From assembly GCA_934322085.1 (NCBI GenBank), contig CAKRGF010000020.1:1-47344 (forward strand): DNA of 47,344 nt. Direction: 5' to 3'. This document shows positions 17,745-26,414 of the stretch, in pieces. Each line of letters opens with the position of its first letter. The stretch's first letter is position 1. Position numbers and translations under genes: made by a program. A model generated the notes under the pieces. The model saw nothing but the letters and a program-made list of their open reading frames with translations. It made no database searches and was not told the origin of the DNA. Source of the DNA: an uncultured Eubacterium sp. (GTDB lineage: Bacteria > Bacillota > Clostridia > Lachnospirales > Lachnospiraceae).

Positions 17745-18164
17745 TTATTTTGCAGCTTTCGGTTTCTTGGCACCGTACTTAGAACGAGCCTGCTTACGAT
17801 CAGCTACACCTGCGGTATCCAATGTACCACGGATAATGTGGTATCTGGTACCAGGAAGATCCTTAACACGTCCACCACGAATCATAACAACGCTATGCTC
17901 CTGAAGGTTGTGGCCTTCACCTGGAATATAACTTGTTACCTCGATACCGTTGGAAAGACGAACTCTGGCAATCTTACGAAGTGCTGAGTTAGGCTTCTTC
18001 GGAGTAGCAGTACGAACAACAGTACAAACACCACGCTTCTGTGGAGAACTCGTATTAACGGACTTTTTCTTCAAAGAATTGTAGGATGACTGCAGTGCTG
18101 GAGAATTGGATTTCTTAGCAACCGATTTTCTACCCTGCTTTACTAACTGGTTAAAAGTTGGCAT
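17745..18164 (-). CDS. rpsL: 30S ribosomal protein S12
   Basis: A 139-residue decoding-centre protein. It begins MPTFNQLVKQGR and carries TPKKPNSALRK and GGRVKDLPG with the Lys residues typical of streptomycin-sensitive S12. The start ATG has GGAGGTGAAAATTA before it. It is the first gene of the str operon and lies about 100 bases from a near-consensus promoter. Confidence 0.98.
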   Translation of the reverse strand: MPTFNQLVKQGRKSVAKKSNSPALQSSYNSLKKKSVNTSSPQKRGVCTVVRTATPKKPNSALRKIARVRLSNGIEVTSYIPGEGHNLQEHSVVMIRGGRVKDLPGTRYHIIRGTLDTAGVADRKQARSKYGAKKPKAAK

Positions 18165-18263
18165 TAATTTTCACCTCCTGTAATCTAATTTGTCATGGTT
18201 TGCAGAACTAGTTGTCCTAATTTTGAGGACACAAAAAAGCCCATACGAAACGCATGCTAAATC

Positions 18264-18292
18264 ATTATATCGTGTGGACTTTTCTTTGTCAA
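18264..18292 (-). promoter_or_regulatory. Promoter of the str operon
   Basis: On the minus strand TTGACA (18287-18292), exactly 17 bases, then TATAAT (18264-18269). Both hexamers are perfect sigma-A consensus, fitting a very highly expressed operon. The -35 box overlaps the stop codon of the upstream MFS gene. Confidence 0.93.
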
Positions 18293-19512
18293 GCTGTTTT
18301 TTTAACGCGCCACATCCACACCATAACCACAACGCCCACAAACCCGACACCACTACTCAAAAGCATAAGATTTCTCAGACCAAACGCATCTTTAATCAAA
18401 CCACACGAGATACTTCCTGCCATCTCTCCAAGCCCCATCCCGGCGAGATTAATGAGGGAAGCACCCTTTACGGCATCCGCCTGTGGCAGATAATCCATGA
18501 CAAAGTACACCGTGCCGACATAATAAATACTGAGTCCTAACAGTTCCAGTGCCTGCGACAGAATCACAAGTGTTACACTGCCGGAAAATGTCGTTGCCGT
18601 GGCGCGAAGGAAGCAAAAGAACGCACAGACTACCATCAGTTTATCAATGGAAACCCGACCGCGAATCCGGTAAAAGACAAGTGCCACCGGAATTTCAGCC
18701 ATCGCAAGCACAAACTGAGCCATCCCATAGTCCGCGTGATTTCCTCCCATGCCCTCAATCCAGTCAATGAGAAATGTACTGTTCATATTATAAGCAGCAA
18801 AGACAAACACGAGTCCAAGCAAAAATAACGAATATTTAGGAAAATGTTTCAGTAGATAAAAACACGAATGAACTTCTCCTATTTCGCATTCCGTGTCTGG
18901 ATTTTCAGAGGCTAAATCTCCCGTTTTTTCTTCCTTTTTTCTTCCCTTTGAAAAATCGACAGCATCCATATTAAACGCAAAAAACGCAAACAAAAAACTT
19001 ACGACAATCTGGAAAATCAAAATCCGGTTTGCCCCAAACGCATCGGCAATCAAACCGACCACAACGCAGAAAATGGCCCAGCACAAAGAACCGCAGGCGC
19101 GCGATATGGCGTAGTTCATTTTCACGCCGTGATTCATGTACTGGATAGACAGCGAATCCACAAGCGGCGAAGCGCAGTGGATTGTCATGCCAAAAACAAT
19201 CAGCGTAAGCATTGCCATCCACATCGTATGTCCGGTTAAATAAAATAAAAAAGAAAAAATAATATTTACAAAAGTCATGAGAATCAGCATGCGCTGCAAC
19301 GGAACTTTTTCGGCGTGTTTATCCGCAAAACTTCCTAATACCATTTGAAAAATGAGCACTGCCAGATATTTGACAGCGCTCAAAATTCCGATTTCTGTTC
19401 CGGAAAAACCTTTTGCCTCTAAAAGCGGTGTTGTAAACGCCATCGCTACAGCTGCAAGCGTCCAGTATCCTCCCTGCAAAAAACAGTATTTCACCGTAAT
19501 TCTTCGATTCAT
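18289..19512 (-). CDS. MFS transporter, MFS_1-like
   Basis: A polytopic protein of about 407 residues with some 12 hydrophobic helices and a charged central loop (near FSKGRKKEEKTGD), typical of a two-bundle major-facilitator carrier. The first helix region contains LQGGYWTLAAVAMAFTTPLL, like the LacY/nucleoside-symporter-like MFS_1 group. I start it at ATG 19512 with GGGGGCGG upstream. It follows the second ornithine-cyclodeaminase-like gene by 17 bases and ends the catabolic locus, so it may move a substrate or product of that pathway. The substrate cannot be read from the sequence. No terminator separates its end from the rpsL promoter. Confidence 0.82.
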   Translation of the reverse strand: MNRRITVKYCFLQGGYWTLAAVAMAFTTPLLEAKGFSGTEIGILSAVKYLAVLIFQMVLGSFADKHAEKVPLQRMLILMTFVNIIFSFLFYLTGHTMWMAMLTLIVFGMTIHCASPLVDSLSIQYMNHGVKMNYAISRACGSLCWAIFCVVVGLIADAFGANRILIFQIVVSFLFAFFAFNMDAVDFSKGRKKEEKTGDLASENPDTECEIGEVHSCFYLLKHFPKYSLFLLGLVFVFAAYNMNSTFLIDWIEGMGGNHADYGMAQFVLAMAEIPVALVFYRIRGRVSIDKLMVVCAFFCFLRATATTFSGSVTLVILSQALELLGLSIYYVGTVYFVMDYLPQADAVKGASLINLAGMGLGEMAGSISCGLIKDAFGLRNLMLLSSGVGFVGVVVMVWMWRVKKTA

Positions 19513-19529
19513 ACTAACCGCCCCCTTTG

Positions 19530-20681
19530 TTAATAAAGATACGGTTTTTCCCATAAATTCAATGTCGTTCCAATGCCCTTTTCTTTCGCCTTGCAGTAAC
19601 ACTCATACCCCCAGCCGACATCTAAAATCGGCATGCCGCCGACACTGACCATAATAATTTCATCATCTGATTTGCGCCCTTTCTTTTCACCGAGCAAAAT
19701 CTCACCAAGCTCTGTCACTTCTGAGCGCTCAATTTTCCCATCATCCACCATGTTGACATAATACATGCCGGGGATTCCTGATGAGAGACGCTTTCCATTT
19801 TCATCCCACTCCTCATAAATTTCTATGTACTCCTCATACATCGGGTAGTTATCCACAATTTTACGGATATCTTTCACCATAAAATCATAATCGCTAAAAT
19901 CCATTGTGCCGGAGGAAATAATCAAACAGCCGGGCTTAATCCATTCGGGGTTGAGCACCGGCCAACGGCGTTTTTCGACCGAAGTTGCCTCGCTGATGAT
20001 ATCCGCATCCTTTACCGCTTCTTCATCCGTACCGCACAAAACAATATGGGAAATCTGCGGATACTTTTCCTGAATAAAACGCTCCATTTCTTTCGCCGTT
20101 GCGGATGCCGCAGAACTTCCTTTAATTTTAATGGTATCAATAGAATCAAACTGGGACATATATGCCATCAGACATGTTTTGTTCACAACACCGGGTCCTA
20201 AAAGCGTCAGCACTTTCGGATTTTTTACCGACAAATGCTTGGCGACCACCCCCGGCACCGCGCCGGTGCGCATGGCAGACAGCAAATTGGCTGACATATA
20301 GGCAAGCGGCTGTCCGGTCTCCACATTATTTAATGTTGCCATCAAAATGGAACGCGGCAGTCCTTTTCTTACATTCCGCCCGTTTGAGCCATAAAATTTT
20401 TCACCGGCTAAATGAAACCGTCCACCGAGATACGCCGGCATCGACATAAATCTTCGGTCACGCGAATCCTCAAGAGGGAAACCGGGGATTTCTGATTTCT
20501 TTGGAAAAATCAATTGAATGCCATGCTCTCTCCGATTTTTTCCGCCCATCAAAACGTCGCCTTTTGCCAAAAGACAAAGCACTTCTTCCATCGTCTCCAC
20601 ACAATGCCCGGCATCCAAAACACCGGCATCTATCATATCTTTTTCATTTAAATATAAAAAATCAATTCTTGTATCTGACAT
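19530..20681 (-). CDS. Ornithine cyclodeaminase/mu-crystallin family protein (copy 2)
   Basis: A 383-residue NAD(P)-dependent enzyme of the OCD/mu-crystallin family. Visible are FLYLNEKDMIDAGVLDAG at the front, EKFYGSNGRN, YMSANLLSAMRTGAVPGVVAKHL and a Rossmann-type segment (VLTLLGPGVVNKTCLMAY). A close relative lies at 27966-29156, sharing long blocks such as PLAYMSANLLS-MRTGA and GRKSDDEII. In databases such clostridial proteins are often labelled ornithine cyclodeaminase or tyramine oxidase subunit B; neither name proves the substrate. ATG 20681 is preceded by GGAGGGTGCTT. It follows the Pot-type permease genes. Members of the family reduce cyclic imines or deaminate ornithine to proline, which fits an amine or imino acid pathway. 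Confidence 0.75.
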   Translation of the reverse strand: MSDTRIDFLYLNEKDMIDAGVLDAGHCVETMEEVLCLLAKGDVLMGGKNRREHGIQLIFPKKSEIPGFPLEDSRDRRFMSMPAYLGGRFHLAGEKFYGSNGRNVRKGLPRSILMATLNNVETGQPLAYMSANLLSAMRTGAVPGVVAKHLSVKNPKVLTLLGPGVVNKTCLMAYMSQFDSIDTIKIKGSSAASATAKEMERFIQEKYPQISHIVLCGTDEEAVKDADIISEATSVEKRRWPVLNPEWIKPGCLIISSGTMDFSDYDFMVKDIRKIVDNYPMYEEYIEIYEEWDENGKRLSSGIPGMYYVNMVDDGKIERSEVTELGEILLGEKKGRKSDDEIIMVSVGGMPILDVGWGYECYCKAKEKGIGTTLNLWEKPYLY

Positions 20682-20707
20682 AAGCACCCTCCTTTTTCAG
20701 AAATCAT

Positions 20708-21538
20708 TTACAGCATCGCATTAGCACGAACCTTTTTCACCTTATGTGCATGCAGCATCCAGTGAATGAGATAAGCCAAAAGTCCAATCAGACAGACACC
20801 AAAGATAATCGTTGTCAATGCATTGATTTCCGGTGAAATACCTTTCTTAATCATTGAGTACACCTTCATCGGCAGTGTCGTCGTCTCGGCATTGGCAAGG
20901 AAACTCGTTACAATCAACTCATCCAGTACCAGAGAAAATGCCATAAATGCACCGGACATAACACCCGGCATAATTGCCGGCAGTGTCACATGAAGGAAAG
21001 TGTACACACGGTCTGCACCAAGGTCCATGGACGCCTCTTCAATACTTGGGTCCATGCCGACAAGCCTTGCCTTTACCGTAATGTAAACATACGGAAGAAC
21101 TAACGTTGTATTACCAATAATGATAGTACCGATACTTAATCCGATATTTGACAGGTTAAAGACGAGCAACAGTGCAACCGCAAGCACGATTTCCGGAATT
21201 ACAATCGGAAAATAAATAGTATTCATAATCAATTTCTTTCCTTTAAACTTTGCATTGCGCAATCCAACCGCTCCGGTTGTTCCAACAACCAGACCAATCA
21301 AAGTAGAAATTACGGCAATCAAAAGTGTCGTACCAAGTACTTCCCAAATTCCGGAATCACTAAACAGTTTGACATAATATTTTGTTGTAAATCCCGACCA
21401 CACCACATTGGCATGACTATCGTTAAACGAAAAGGCAATCATGACAAAAACCGGTGCGTAGATAAACAAAAACAATAGGACGACATATACTTTTCCGAGG
21501 ATTGACATCACTCGTTTTTTCTTCTTTCTCTTTTCCAT
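20708..21538 (-). CDS. potC: ABC transporter permease, PotC-like
   Basis: A 276-residue membrane protein with about six helices and the EAA loop EEASMDLGADRVYTFLHVTL that docks with the ATPase. The PotC pattern is clear: MIAFSFND near the start and LDELIVTSFLANAETTTLPM late in the protein. It forms the inner-membrane channel together with the PotB-like product, whose gene ends three bases upstream. The likely substrate is a polyamine or another cationic amine, given the neighbouring PotD-like binding protein and catabolic genes. Confidence 0.88.
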   Translation of the reverse strand: MEKRKKKKRVMSILGKVYVVLLFLFIYAPVFVMIAFSFNDSHANVVWSGFTTKYYVKLFSDSGIWEVLGTTLLIAVISTLIGLVVGTTGAVGLRNAKFKGKKLIMNTIYFPIVIPEIVLAVALLLVFNLSNIGLSIGTIIIGNTTLVLPYVYITVKARLVGMDPSIEEASMDLGADRVYTFLHVTLPAIMPGVMSGAFMAFSLVLDELIVTSFLANAETTTLPMKVYSMIKKGISPEINALTTIIFGVCLIGLLAYLIHWMLHAHKVKKVRANAML

Positions 21539-21541
21539 AGA

Positions 21542-22444
21542 CTAAGCCCCCAAATCATCCAAATCTCCACCAAGTTTCGTGTAGATTAATACCATTAACA
21601 AAATTATCGCTGCCAGAATAATGGATAGAGCGGCACCAAACGGCCAGTTTCTCGCGATGGTAAACTGACGGTAAATCAAGTTACCAACCATCATCGAAGT
21701 ACCGCCACCGAGCATATCCGTTACCATATAATATCCAATACAAGGGATAAATGTAAGAATAACTGCGGCAAAGATTCCCGGTGCCGTAAGCGGCAGAGTC
21801 ACTTTGCAAAACGTCTTAATCGGCCCCGCTCCCAAATCTTTTGATGCCTCAATCAGACCCGGGTCAAGTTTTTCAATCGAGGAATACATAGGCAGTACCG
21901 CAAATGGCAGAAACATATAAATCATACCGACGATAACTGCAAAATTGTTATACAAAAGGTCAATCGGCTTTTTGATAATACCAAGTGACATAAGTACCGT
22001 ATTGATGATACCGGAATTATTTAACATAACAACAAAACTATACAAAATAACCAGACCGCTGACCCACAAAGGAAGCATCAGAAGCACCGTCAGAACACCG
22101 GAAGTCTTTTTCTTCACATGGGCAATCACGGTAGCTAGTGGATACCCAAGTAAAATAGTGAGAACCGTCGTCCACACGGCAATCAAAAGCGACTGTTTCA
22201 CAACCGTTACATAAACCGGTTTGAAAATCTCTGCGTAGTTATCCAGTGTAAACTTATACACAATTTTACCAAGCGGTCCCTTCGTCATAAAACTCATGAA
22301 CAAAAGCATTCCGACCGGTACAAGCACAAACAGAACCGACCAAATCGTAACAGGAGCACACATTATGATAGAAGATAGTCTCGCCTTAAACGATTTTTTG
22401 TCTTTATGTTTTGTCACCACAGTTCCTTCTTTATTCTTCTTCAT
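21542..22444 (-). CDS. potB: ABC transporter permease, PotB-like
   Basis: A 300-residue permease with six helices and the EAA loop EASKDLGAGPIKTFCKVTLPL. I start it at ATG 22444 (MKKNKEG), eight bases after GGAGG; an ATG six bases earlier is too close to that site, and the frame is open to 22510. The start lies inside the end of the PotA-like gene (14-base overlap), so translation is probably coupled. Partner of the PotC-like permease. Confidence 0.88.
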   Translation of the reverse strand: MKKNKEGTVVTKHKDKKSFKARLSSIIMCAPVTIWSVLFVLVPVGMLLFMSFMTKGPLGKIVYKFTLDNYAEIFKPVYVTVVKQSLLIAVWTTVLTILLGYPLATVIAHVKKKTSGVLTVLLMLPLWVSGLVILYSFVVMLNNSGIINTVLMSLGIIKKPIDLLYNNFAVIVGMIYMFLPFAVLPMYSSIEKLDPGLIEASKDLGAGPIKTFCKVTLPLTAPGIFAAVILTFIPCIGYYMVTDMLGGGTSMMVGNLIYRQFTIARNWPFGAALSIILAAIILLMVLIYTKLGGDLDDLGA

Positions 22445-23564
22445 CCTCATCGCCTCCTTCAATATCACGGGAAGCATCCGTATCCACCAGATTTTTCTCT
22501 GGCAGTACAATTCCCTTTTCCAGATGCCAGTACAGATAAATCATCTCTCCCTCTTTTGGAAGGTCATCCATCGAAAATCGATTAATTTTTACTTCCGTTC
22601 CATCATTTAGTAAAACAATGGTTTTAATCAGGTTTCCGACATAGATATGTTCTTTCACCACACCTTTGATATGAAATCCTTCTACCCGCTCTCTCGAATA
22701 CAGCATATTTTCCGGACGAACCGATACCGAAACGGCAGTTCCTGCTGCCAGTTCACCGGTAAAACCGGACGCCTGCGCCTTTCCGACCTCCGTACCTACG
22801 GTTACGGTATCTCCATCCTGACTGATTACAACAGCATCAAAGATATTGGATTCGCCGATAAATCCGGCAACAAACCTCGTCTTTGGATGCTCATAAATAT
22901 CAAATGCCGTGTCCACCTGTTCCAAAACACCCTGATTGATAATCGCAATGCGGTCACTCATCGTAAGTGCCTCTTCCTGGTCATGTGTTACATAAACAAA
23001 GGTAATACCAAGCTTTCTCTGCAAACGCTTTAACTCAATCTGCATCTGCTTTCTCAGTTTCAAATCAAGTGCGCCAAGCGGCTCATCCAAGAGCAATACT
23101 TTCGGGCGGTTAATCAGCGCCCTTGCAATTGCTACACGCTGCTTCTGTCCACCGGACATCTGGGTGATGCGCCGCTTGCCAAAGCCTTCTAGCTGGACAA
23201 GCTTAAGCATTTCCGTTACCCTCTCTTTAATTTCAGCTTTCGGAACTTTTTTCACCTTAAGTCCATACGCTACATTGTCAAAAACATTCATATTCGGAAA
23301 TAACGCATAATTCTGAAATACCGTGTTGACATCACGCTGATACGGCTCTTTTTTCTCTACGCTCTCCCCCTGAACTTTAATCACGCCGGAAGTCGGCAGT
23401 TCAAAACCGGAAATCATACGCAGTGTCGTTGTCTTTCCACATCCGGATGGTCCTAACAGTGTCAGAAATTCCCCTTCGGCAATATTGATATTCATGTTCT
23501 TTACGACATGATTGGTTCCATACCATTTTTCTACATTTACAAGAGATACAATAGGTTTACTCAT
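22431..23564 (-). CDS. potA: ABC transporter ATPase, PotA-like
   Basis: A 377-residue ATPase powering amine uptake. Walker A is LGPSGCGKTTTLRM, the signature is QMSGGQKQRVAIARAL, Walker B is VLLLDEPLGALD and the switch is YVTHDQEEAL. A C-terminal TOBE-type regulatory domain follows from about residue 240. The start is ATG 23564 with GGAGGGAACT upstream. The Asp/Glu-rich tail (ASRDIEGGDEDEEE) is an odd feature and overlaps the potB start. The P-II gene lies 34 bases upstream, so the ATPase is a natural target for P-II control. Confidence 0.9.
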   Translation of the reverse strand: MSKPIVSLVNVEKWYGTNHVVKNMNINIAEGEFLTLLGPSGCGKTTTLRMISGFELPTSGVIKVQGESVEKKEPYQRDVNTVFQNYALFPNMNVFDNVAYGLKVKKVPKAEIKERVTEMLKLVQLEGFGKRRITQMSGGQKQRVAIARALINRPKVLLLDEPLGALDLKLRKQMQIELKRLQRKLGITFVYVTHDQEEALTMSDRIAIINQGVLEQVDTAFDIYEHPKTRFVAGFIGESNIFDAVVISQDGDTVTVGTEVGKAQASGFTGELAAGTAVSVSVRPENMLYSRERVEGFHIKGVVKEHIYVGNLIKTIVLLNDGTEVKINRFSMDDLPKEGEMIYLYWHLEKGIVLPEKNLVDTDASRDIEGGDEDEEE

Positions 23565-23598
23565 AGTTCCCTCCATTCCGACTGTTTCTAAGAACGGT

Positions 23599-23940
23599 CT
23601 ACATCAGTGCGTCATCGCCTCGTTCATTGGTACGAATACGCATCGCATCTAAAACTTCCGTAACGAATACTTTACCATCACCATTTTTACCGGTTCCAAT
23701 TGCGGTCGCAATATCCGCCAAAATTTCCTCAATCTGGTCATCCTCCACAACGACGAAAACCATGATTTTCGGAAGCAGGTTGATATCATCGCCGGTGAAA
23801 TTCATCTCCGGCAGATATCCTTTCTGACGTCCACATCCCATAACGGATAGACACGTCATACCCTGACAATTGTGAGTGGCAAATATTTCTTTCAAACCGA
23901 CCAATTTTTCCGGTCTTGTAATTACTTCAATCTTTTTCAT
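23599..23940 (-). CDS. P-II family signal protein with altered T-loop
   Basis: A 113-residue P-II protein, normally a trimer that reads ATP/ADP and 2-oxoglutarate and blocks or frees a partner. The beginning (MKKIEVITRPEKLVGLKEIF), GRQKG, GKNGDGKVFVTEV and the closing MRIRTNERGDDALM match the family. The T-loop does not: GRQKGYLPEMNFTGDDINLL replaces the usual stretch with RGAEY, so the uridylylated Tyr is missing. The gene lies between potD and potA of an amine transporter rather than beside amtB or glnA. It probably tunes uptake to energy or nitrogen state; the partner is inferred from position. The start has GGAGGATGATACC before ATG. Confidence 0.88.
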   Translation of the reverse strand: MKKIEVITRPEKLVGLKEIFATHNCQGMTCLSVMGCGRQKGYLPEMNFTGDDINLLPKIMVFVVVEDDQIEEILADIATAIGTGKNGDGKVFVTEVLDAMRIRTNERGDDALM

Positions 23941-23952
23941 GGTATCATCCTC

Positions 23953-25056
23953 CTATTCTGCTGCATTTCCCATCAATTCCGTGTAGTAAGTATCCATTAA
24001 GTTAATCTGTTCATCACTTACGGCAATGCTCCAGGAAATCGGGAATAACTCTTCCTCTTTTTTCAATGCCGGACTGTCATAAAAATCTTTGTCAAGATGA
24101 GGTGCCAACAAGTCCTGTTTTAAGTTTGGCACACCGCCATACTCGGCATTGCTTTTTGCATTTTCTTCCGGACGAAGCAGAAAATCAATTAATTCAGTTG
24201 CTTCACTCTGTTTTTCCGATGCCGCCGGAATCGCCCAATACTGCTGGAACCGCTCGCATCCTTCTTTCAAGGCAACCGCATCGAATTTATCCCAGTTATC
24301 TTTAGAATCTACACAAAGTGTTGTGTAATCCCAGCAGAACGCTACCGGACACTCACCATTTTCAAGCTGTGATACCGCGCTCTCACCAACGAATGCTTTT
24401 ACATTTGCCTTAATCTGTGTCAAAAGTTCATTGGCTTTTTTCATCTCTTCTTCATTTGTCGAATCCGGCTTAAATCCACAGGCTGCTAACGCTTCACCGT
24501 AAAGGGAAATCGTTGAATTGACCATCGCAATTTTTCCTTTCAGTTTTGGATTTGCCAAATCCTTAAACGAGGTAATTTTGATTGGACAGGTCTCTTTGTT
24601 ATAAACAATCGTTGTATAACTGCATCCCATGTTTGGAATTGTATATTTTTCTTCGGTATCTCCAATCGGTCCCTCTTTCAAAAAACTCTCCTGAATATTT
24701 TTCACATTTTTGACCTTACTCTTATCAATTGGAGCTAGCAATTCACCATCCAAAAAGGATTTTACATAAGCACCCTCTAAGTCAATCAAATCGTAATCGG
24801 CACTTCCTTCAATCATCTTCGCTAACAAAGTATCTGTATTGTCGATGTAACTGATATTGACTTTAATTCCGGTCTCTTTGGTGAAGTCTTGAAACATCTC
24901 CTCCGACCAGGTTCCTTCCCAGACCATAATGTTTAAGCTGTCTGCTTTTTCTTTTGAACCGGTGCTCTCTGAACTGCTGCCACATCCCGAAAGAACGCTT
25001 ATGCTCAGTACAAGACACATCGTAACTGCTATTAAATGTTTCATTTTCTTTTTCAT
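23953..25056 (-). CDS. potD: Spermidine/putrescine-type binding lipoprotein, PotD-like
   Basis: A 367-residue substrate-binding protein. A lipoprotein signal (LIAVTMCLVLSISVLSGC) puts a lipidated Cys at the mature N-terminus, anchored outside the membrane. The body matches PotD/PotF: LNIMVWEGTWSEE at the start, then DLIDLEGAYV, VNSTISLYGEAL and the closing RPEENAKSNAEYGG block. I take the ATG at 25056, spaced correctly from GGAGGG; another ATG lies six bases upstream. It leads the uptake genes. Its own leader contains a strong terminator hairpin, so its expression may be attenuated. The ligand is probably a polyamine or related amine but was not deduced from residues. Confidence 0.88.
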   Translation of the reverse strand: MKKKMKHLIAVTMCLVLSISVLSGCGSSSESTGSKEKADSLNIMVWEGTWSEEMFQDFTKETGIKVNISYIDNTDTLLAKMIEGSADYDLIDLEGAYVKSFLDGELLAPIDKSKVKNVKNIQESFLKEGPIGDTEEKYTIPNMGCSYTTIVYNKETCPIKITSFKDLANPKLKGKIAMVNSTISLYGEALAACGFKPDSTNEEEMKKANELLTQIKANVKAFVGESAVSQLENGECPVAFCWDYTTLCVDSKDNWDKFDAVALKEGCERFQQYWAIPAASEKQSEATELIDFLLRPEENAKSNAEYGGVPNLKQDLLAPHLDKDFYDSPALKKEEELFPISWSIAVSDEQINLMDTYYTELMGNAAE

Positions 25057-25098
25057 AATCATGCCCTCCTTACGTTGATTGATAAGTTTTACTTGTTA

Positions 25099-25145
25099 CA
25101 AAAAAAAGAAAGCCAGCGGAAACTCCACGAGTCTCCGTTGACTTT
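25099..25145 (-). terminator. Strong terminator hairpin in the potD leader
   Basis: On the minus strand a stem of about 17 pairs with one mismatch (AAAGTCAACGGAGACTC, loop GTG, GAGTTTCCGCTGGCTTT) is followed by CTTTTTTTT. It could end the alcohol dehydrogenase transcript. It also lies between the promoter at 25152-25180 and potD, so it would act as an attenuator for transcripts from that promoter. Confidence 0.85.
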
Positions 25146-25151
25146 AAAGCG

Positions 25152-25180
25152 ATACTAGCACCAAATTATTTTTCTGTCAA
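25152..25180 (-). promoter_or_regulatory. Putative sigma-A promoter upstream of potD
   Basis: Minus strand TTGACA (25175-25180), 17 bases, TAGTAT (25152-25157). Close to consensus with ideal spacing. The predicted transcription start falls at the foot of the terminator hairpin at 25099-25145. Confidence 0.7.
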
Positions 25181-25224
25181 TGCTAATTTTTATTTTTTGT
25201 GAAAATGTAACGATTTCATTTTCA

Positions 25225-26391
25225 TCATTTCATACATTTACGGTAAATTTCTACAATCTTGTCTTTATCGAGCGGAACCTGGCACTCATCGAGTCCATCC
25301 GCGGCGCGCTCTGCCATACTCTCAAAGTGGCTTTCGTCCGTAATTCCAAGGTCCTGCATCGACAGTTTCAGCCCCATTTTTTCAAAGACTTCTTCTGTCT
25401 TTTGAATGGCAAGTTCCGCAATTTCATACGGCTTTTTGTCCGGCGAAATACCAAATACATTCACTCCGTAATTCACAAAGCGGTCCACATTATCGTCATT
25501 TAGAATATAGCGCATCCACACCGGAGTGAGCACAGCAAGCCCATGTCCATGTGTAACATCATACACCGCCGAGAGCTGGTGTTCCATCGCATGCACCGGC
25601 CACAAAGACGTAAGACCACACGCCAAAAATCCATTAATCGCCCAGCTTGACGTCCACATCAAATTGGCTCTTGCCTCATAATCATCCGGCTTCTCGCAAG
25701 CAACCGGTCCAAAATGAATACACGTTTTCAGAAGCCCTTCCATCACACGGTCCTGCATATATTTTCCCGGTGTTCCATCGAAATACAATTCAAAAATATG
25801 GCTCATAATATCTGCCGTTCCTGCTGCCGTCTGGTATTTTGGCACAGTAAATGTATTAACCGGGTCCATAATAGAATATTTCGGATACAGCAAAATACTG
25901 CACATCTCCTGCTTATCCGAGGTTTCTTCGTTGTTAATTACCGCAAATCCGTCCATTTCAGAACCGGTTGCCGCCAGCGTAAGCACCGTAATAATCGGGA
26001 GTGCTTTTGTTATCAGACTGTTATCCAGCACCAAATCCCACGGACTTCCCTCATGGTAAAATCCCGCTGCAACCGCCTTTGCACAATCAATCGTACTGCC
26101 GCCGCCAATCGGAATCACCACATCAATTTGATTTGCACGGCAGATTTGCACACCACGGCACACCGTACTAAGCCGTGGATTTGGCTCCACGCCCGCAAGG
26201 TCCCACGTTGTAATTCCTGCCTTTTTTAGCAGCGACACAATCGTATCATACAAACCACTGCGCTTTACACTGCCACCACCGTACACCAAAAGAGCACGTT
26301 GTCCAAATTCACTGACAAGCTCCGGCAGATTTTGAATCTGTCCCTCACCAAAAAATACTTTCGTTGGAATATCATAATAAAAATTCTGCAT
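25225..26391 (-). CDS. Iron-containing alcohol dehydrogenase, butanol dehydrogenase type
   Basis: A 388-residue group III alcohol dehydrogenase that interconverts aldehydes and alcohols with NAD(P)H. The nucleotide motif IPIGGGSTIDCAKA and metal-binding His segments (MSHIFELYFD, WPVHAMEHQLSAVYDVTHGHGLAVL) are present. It resembles the BdhA/YqhD group. The start is ATG 26391 with AGGAGTGGATACG; an in-frame start at 26400 is less likely. It follows the NhaC-type gene by about 23 bases and is the last gene before the potD terminator. In the locus it may remove the aldehyde released by oxidative deamination of an amine; this is inference. Confidence 0.85.
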   Translation of the reverse strand: MQNFYYDIPTKVFFGEGQIQNLPELVSEFGQRALLVYGGGSVKRSGLYDTIVSLLKKAGITTWDLAGVEPNPRLSTVCRGVQICRANQIDVVIPIGGGSTIDCAKAVAAGFYHEGSPWDLVLDNSLITKALPIITVLTLAATGSEMDGFAVINNEETSDKQEMCSILLYPKYSIMDPVNTFTVPKYQTAAGTADIMSHIFELYFDGTPGKYMQDRVMEGLLKTCIHFGPVACEKPDDYEARANLMWTSSWAINGFLACGLTSLWPVHAMEHQLSAVYDVTHGHGLAVLTPVWMRYILNDDNVDRFVNYGVNVFGISPDKKPYEIAELAIQKTEEVFEKMGLKLSMQDLGITDESHFESMAERAADGLDECQVPLDKDKIVEIYRKCMK

Positions 26392-26414
26392 CGTATCCAC
26401 TCCTTTTCAAAACA

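Noticed and set aside
19530..20681. Direct naming as ornithine cyclodeaminase or tyramine oxidase subunit
   Set aside because: Family membership is visible but the substrate is not, so only the family name is used.
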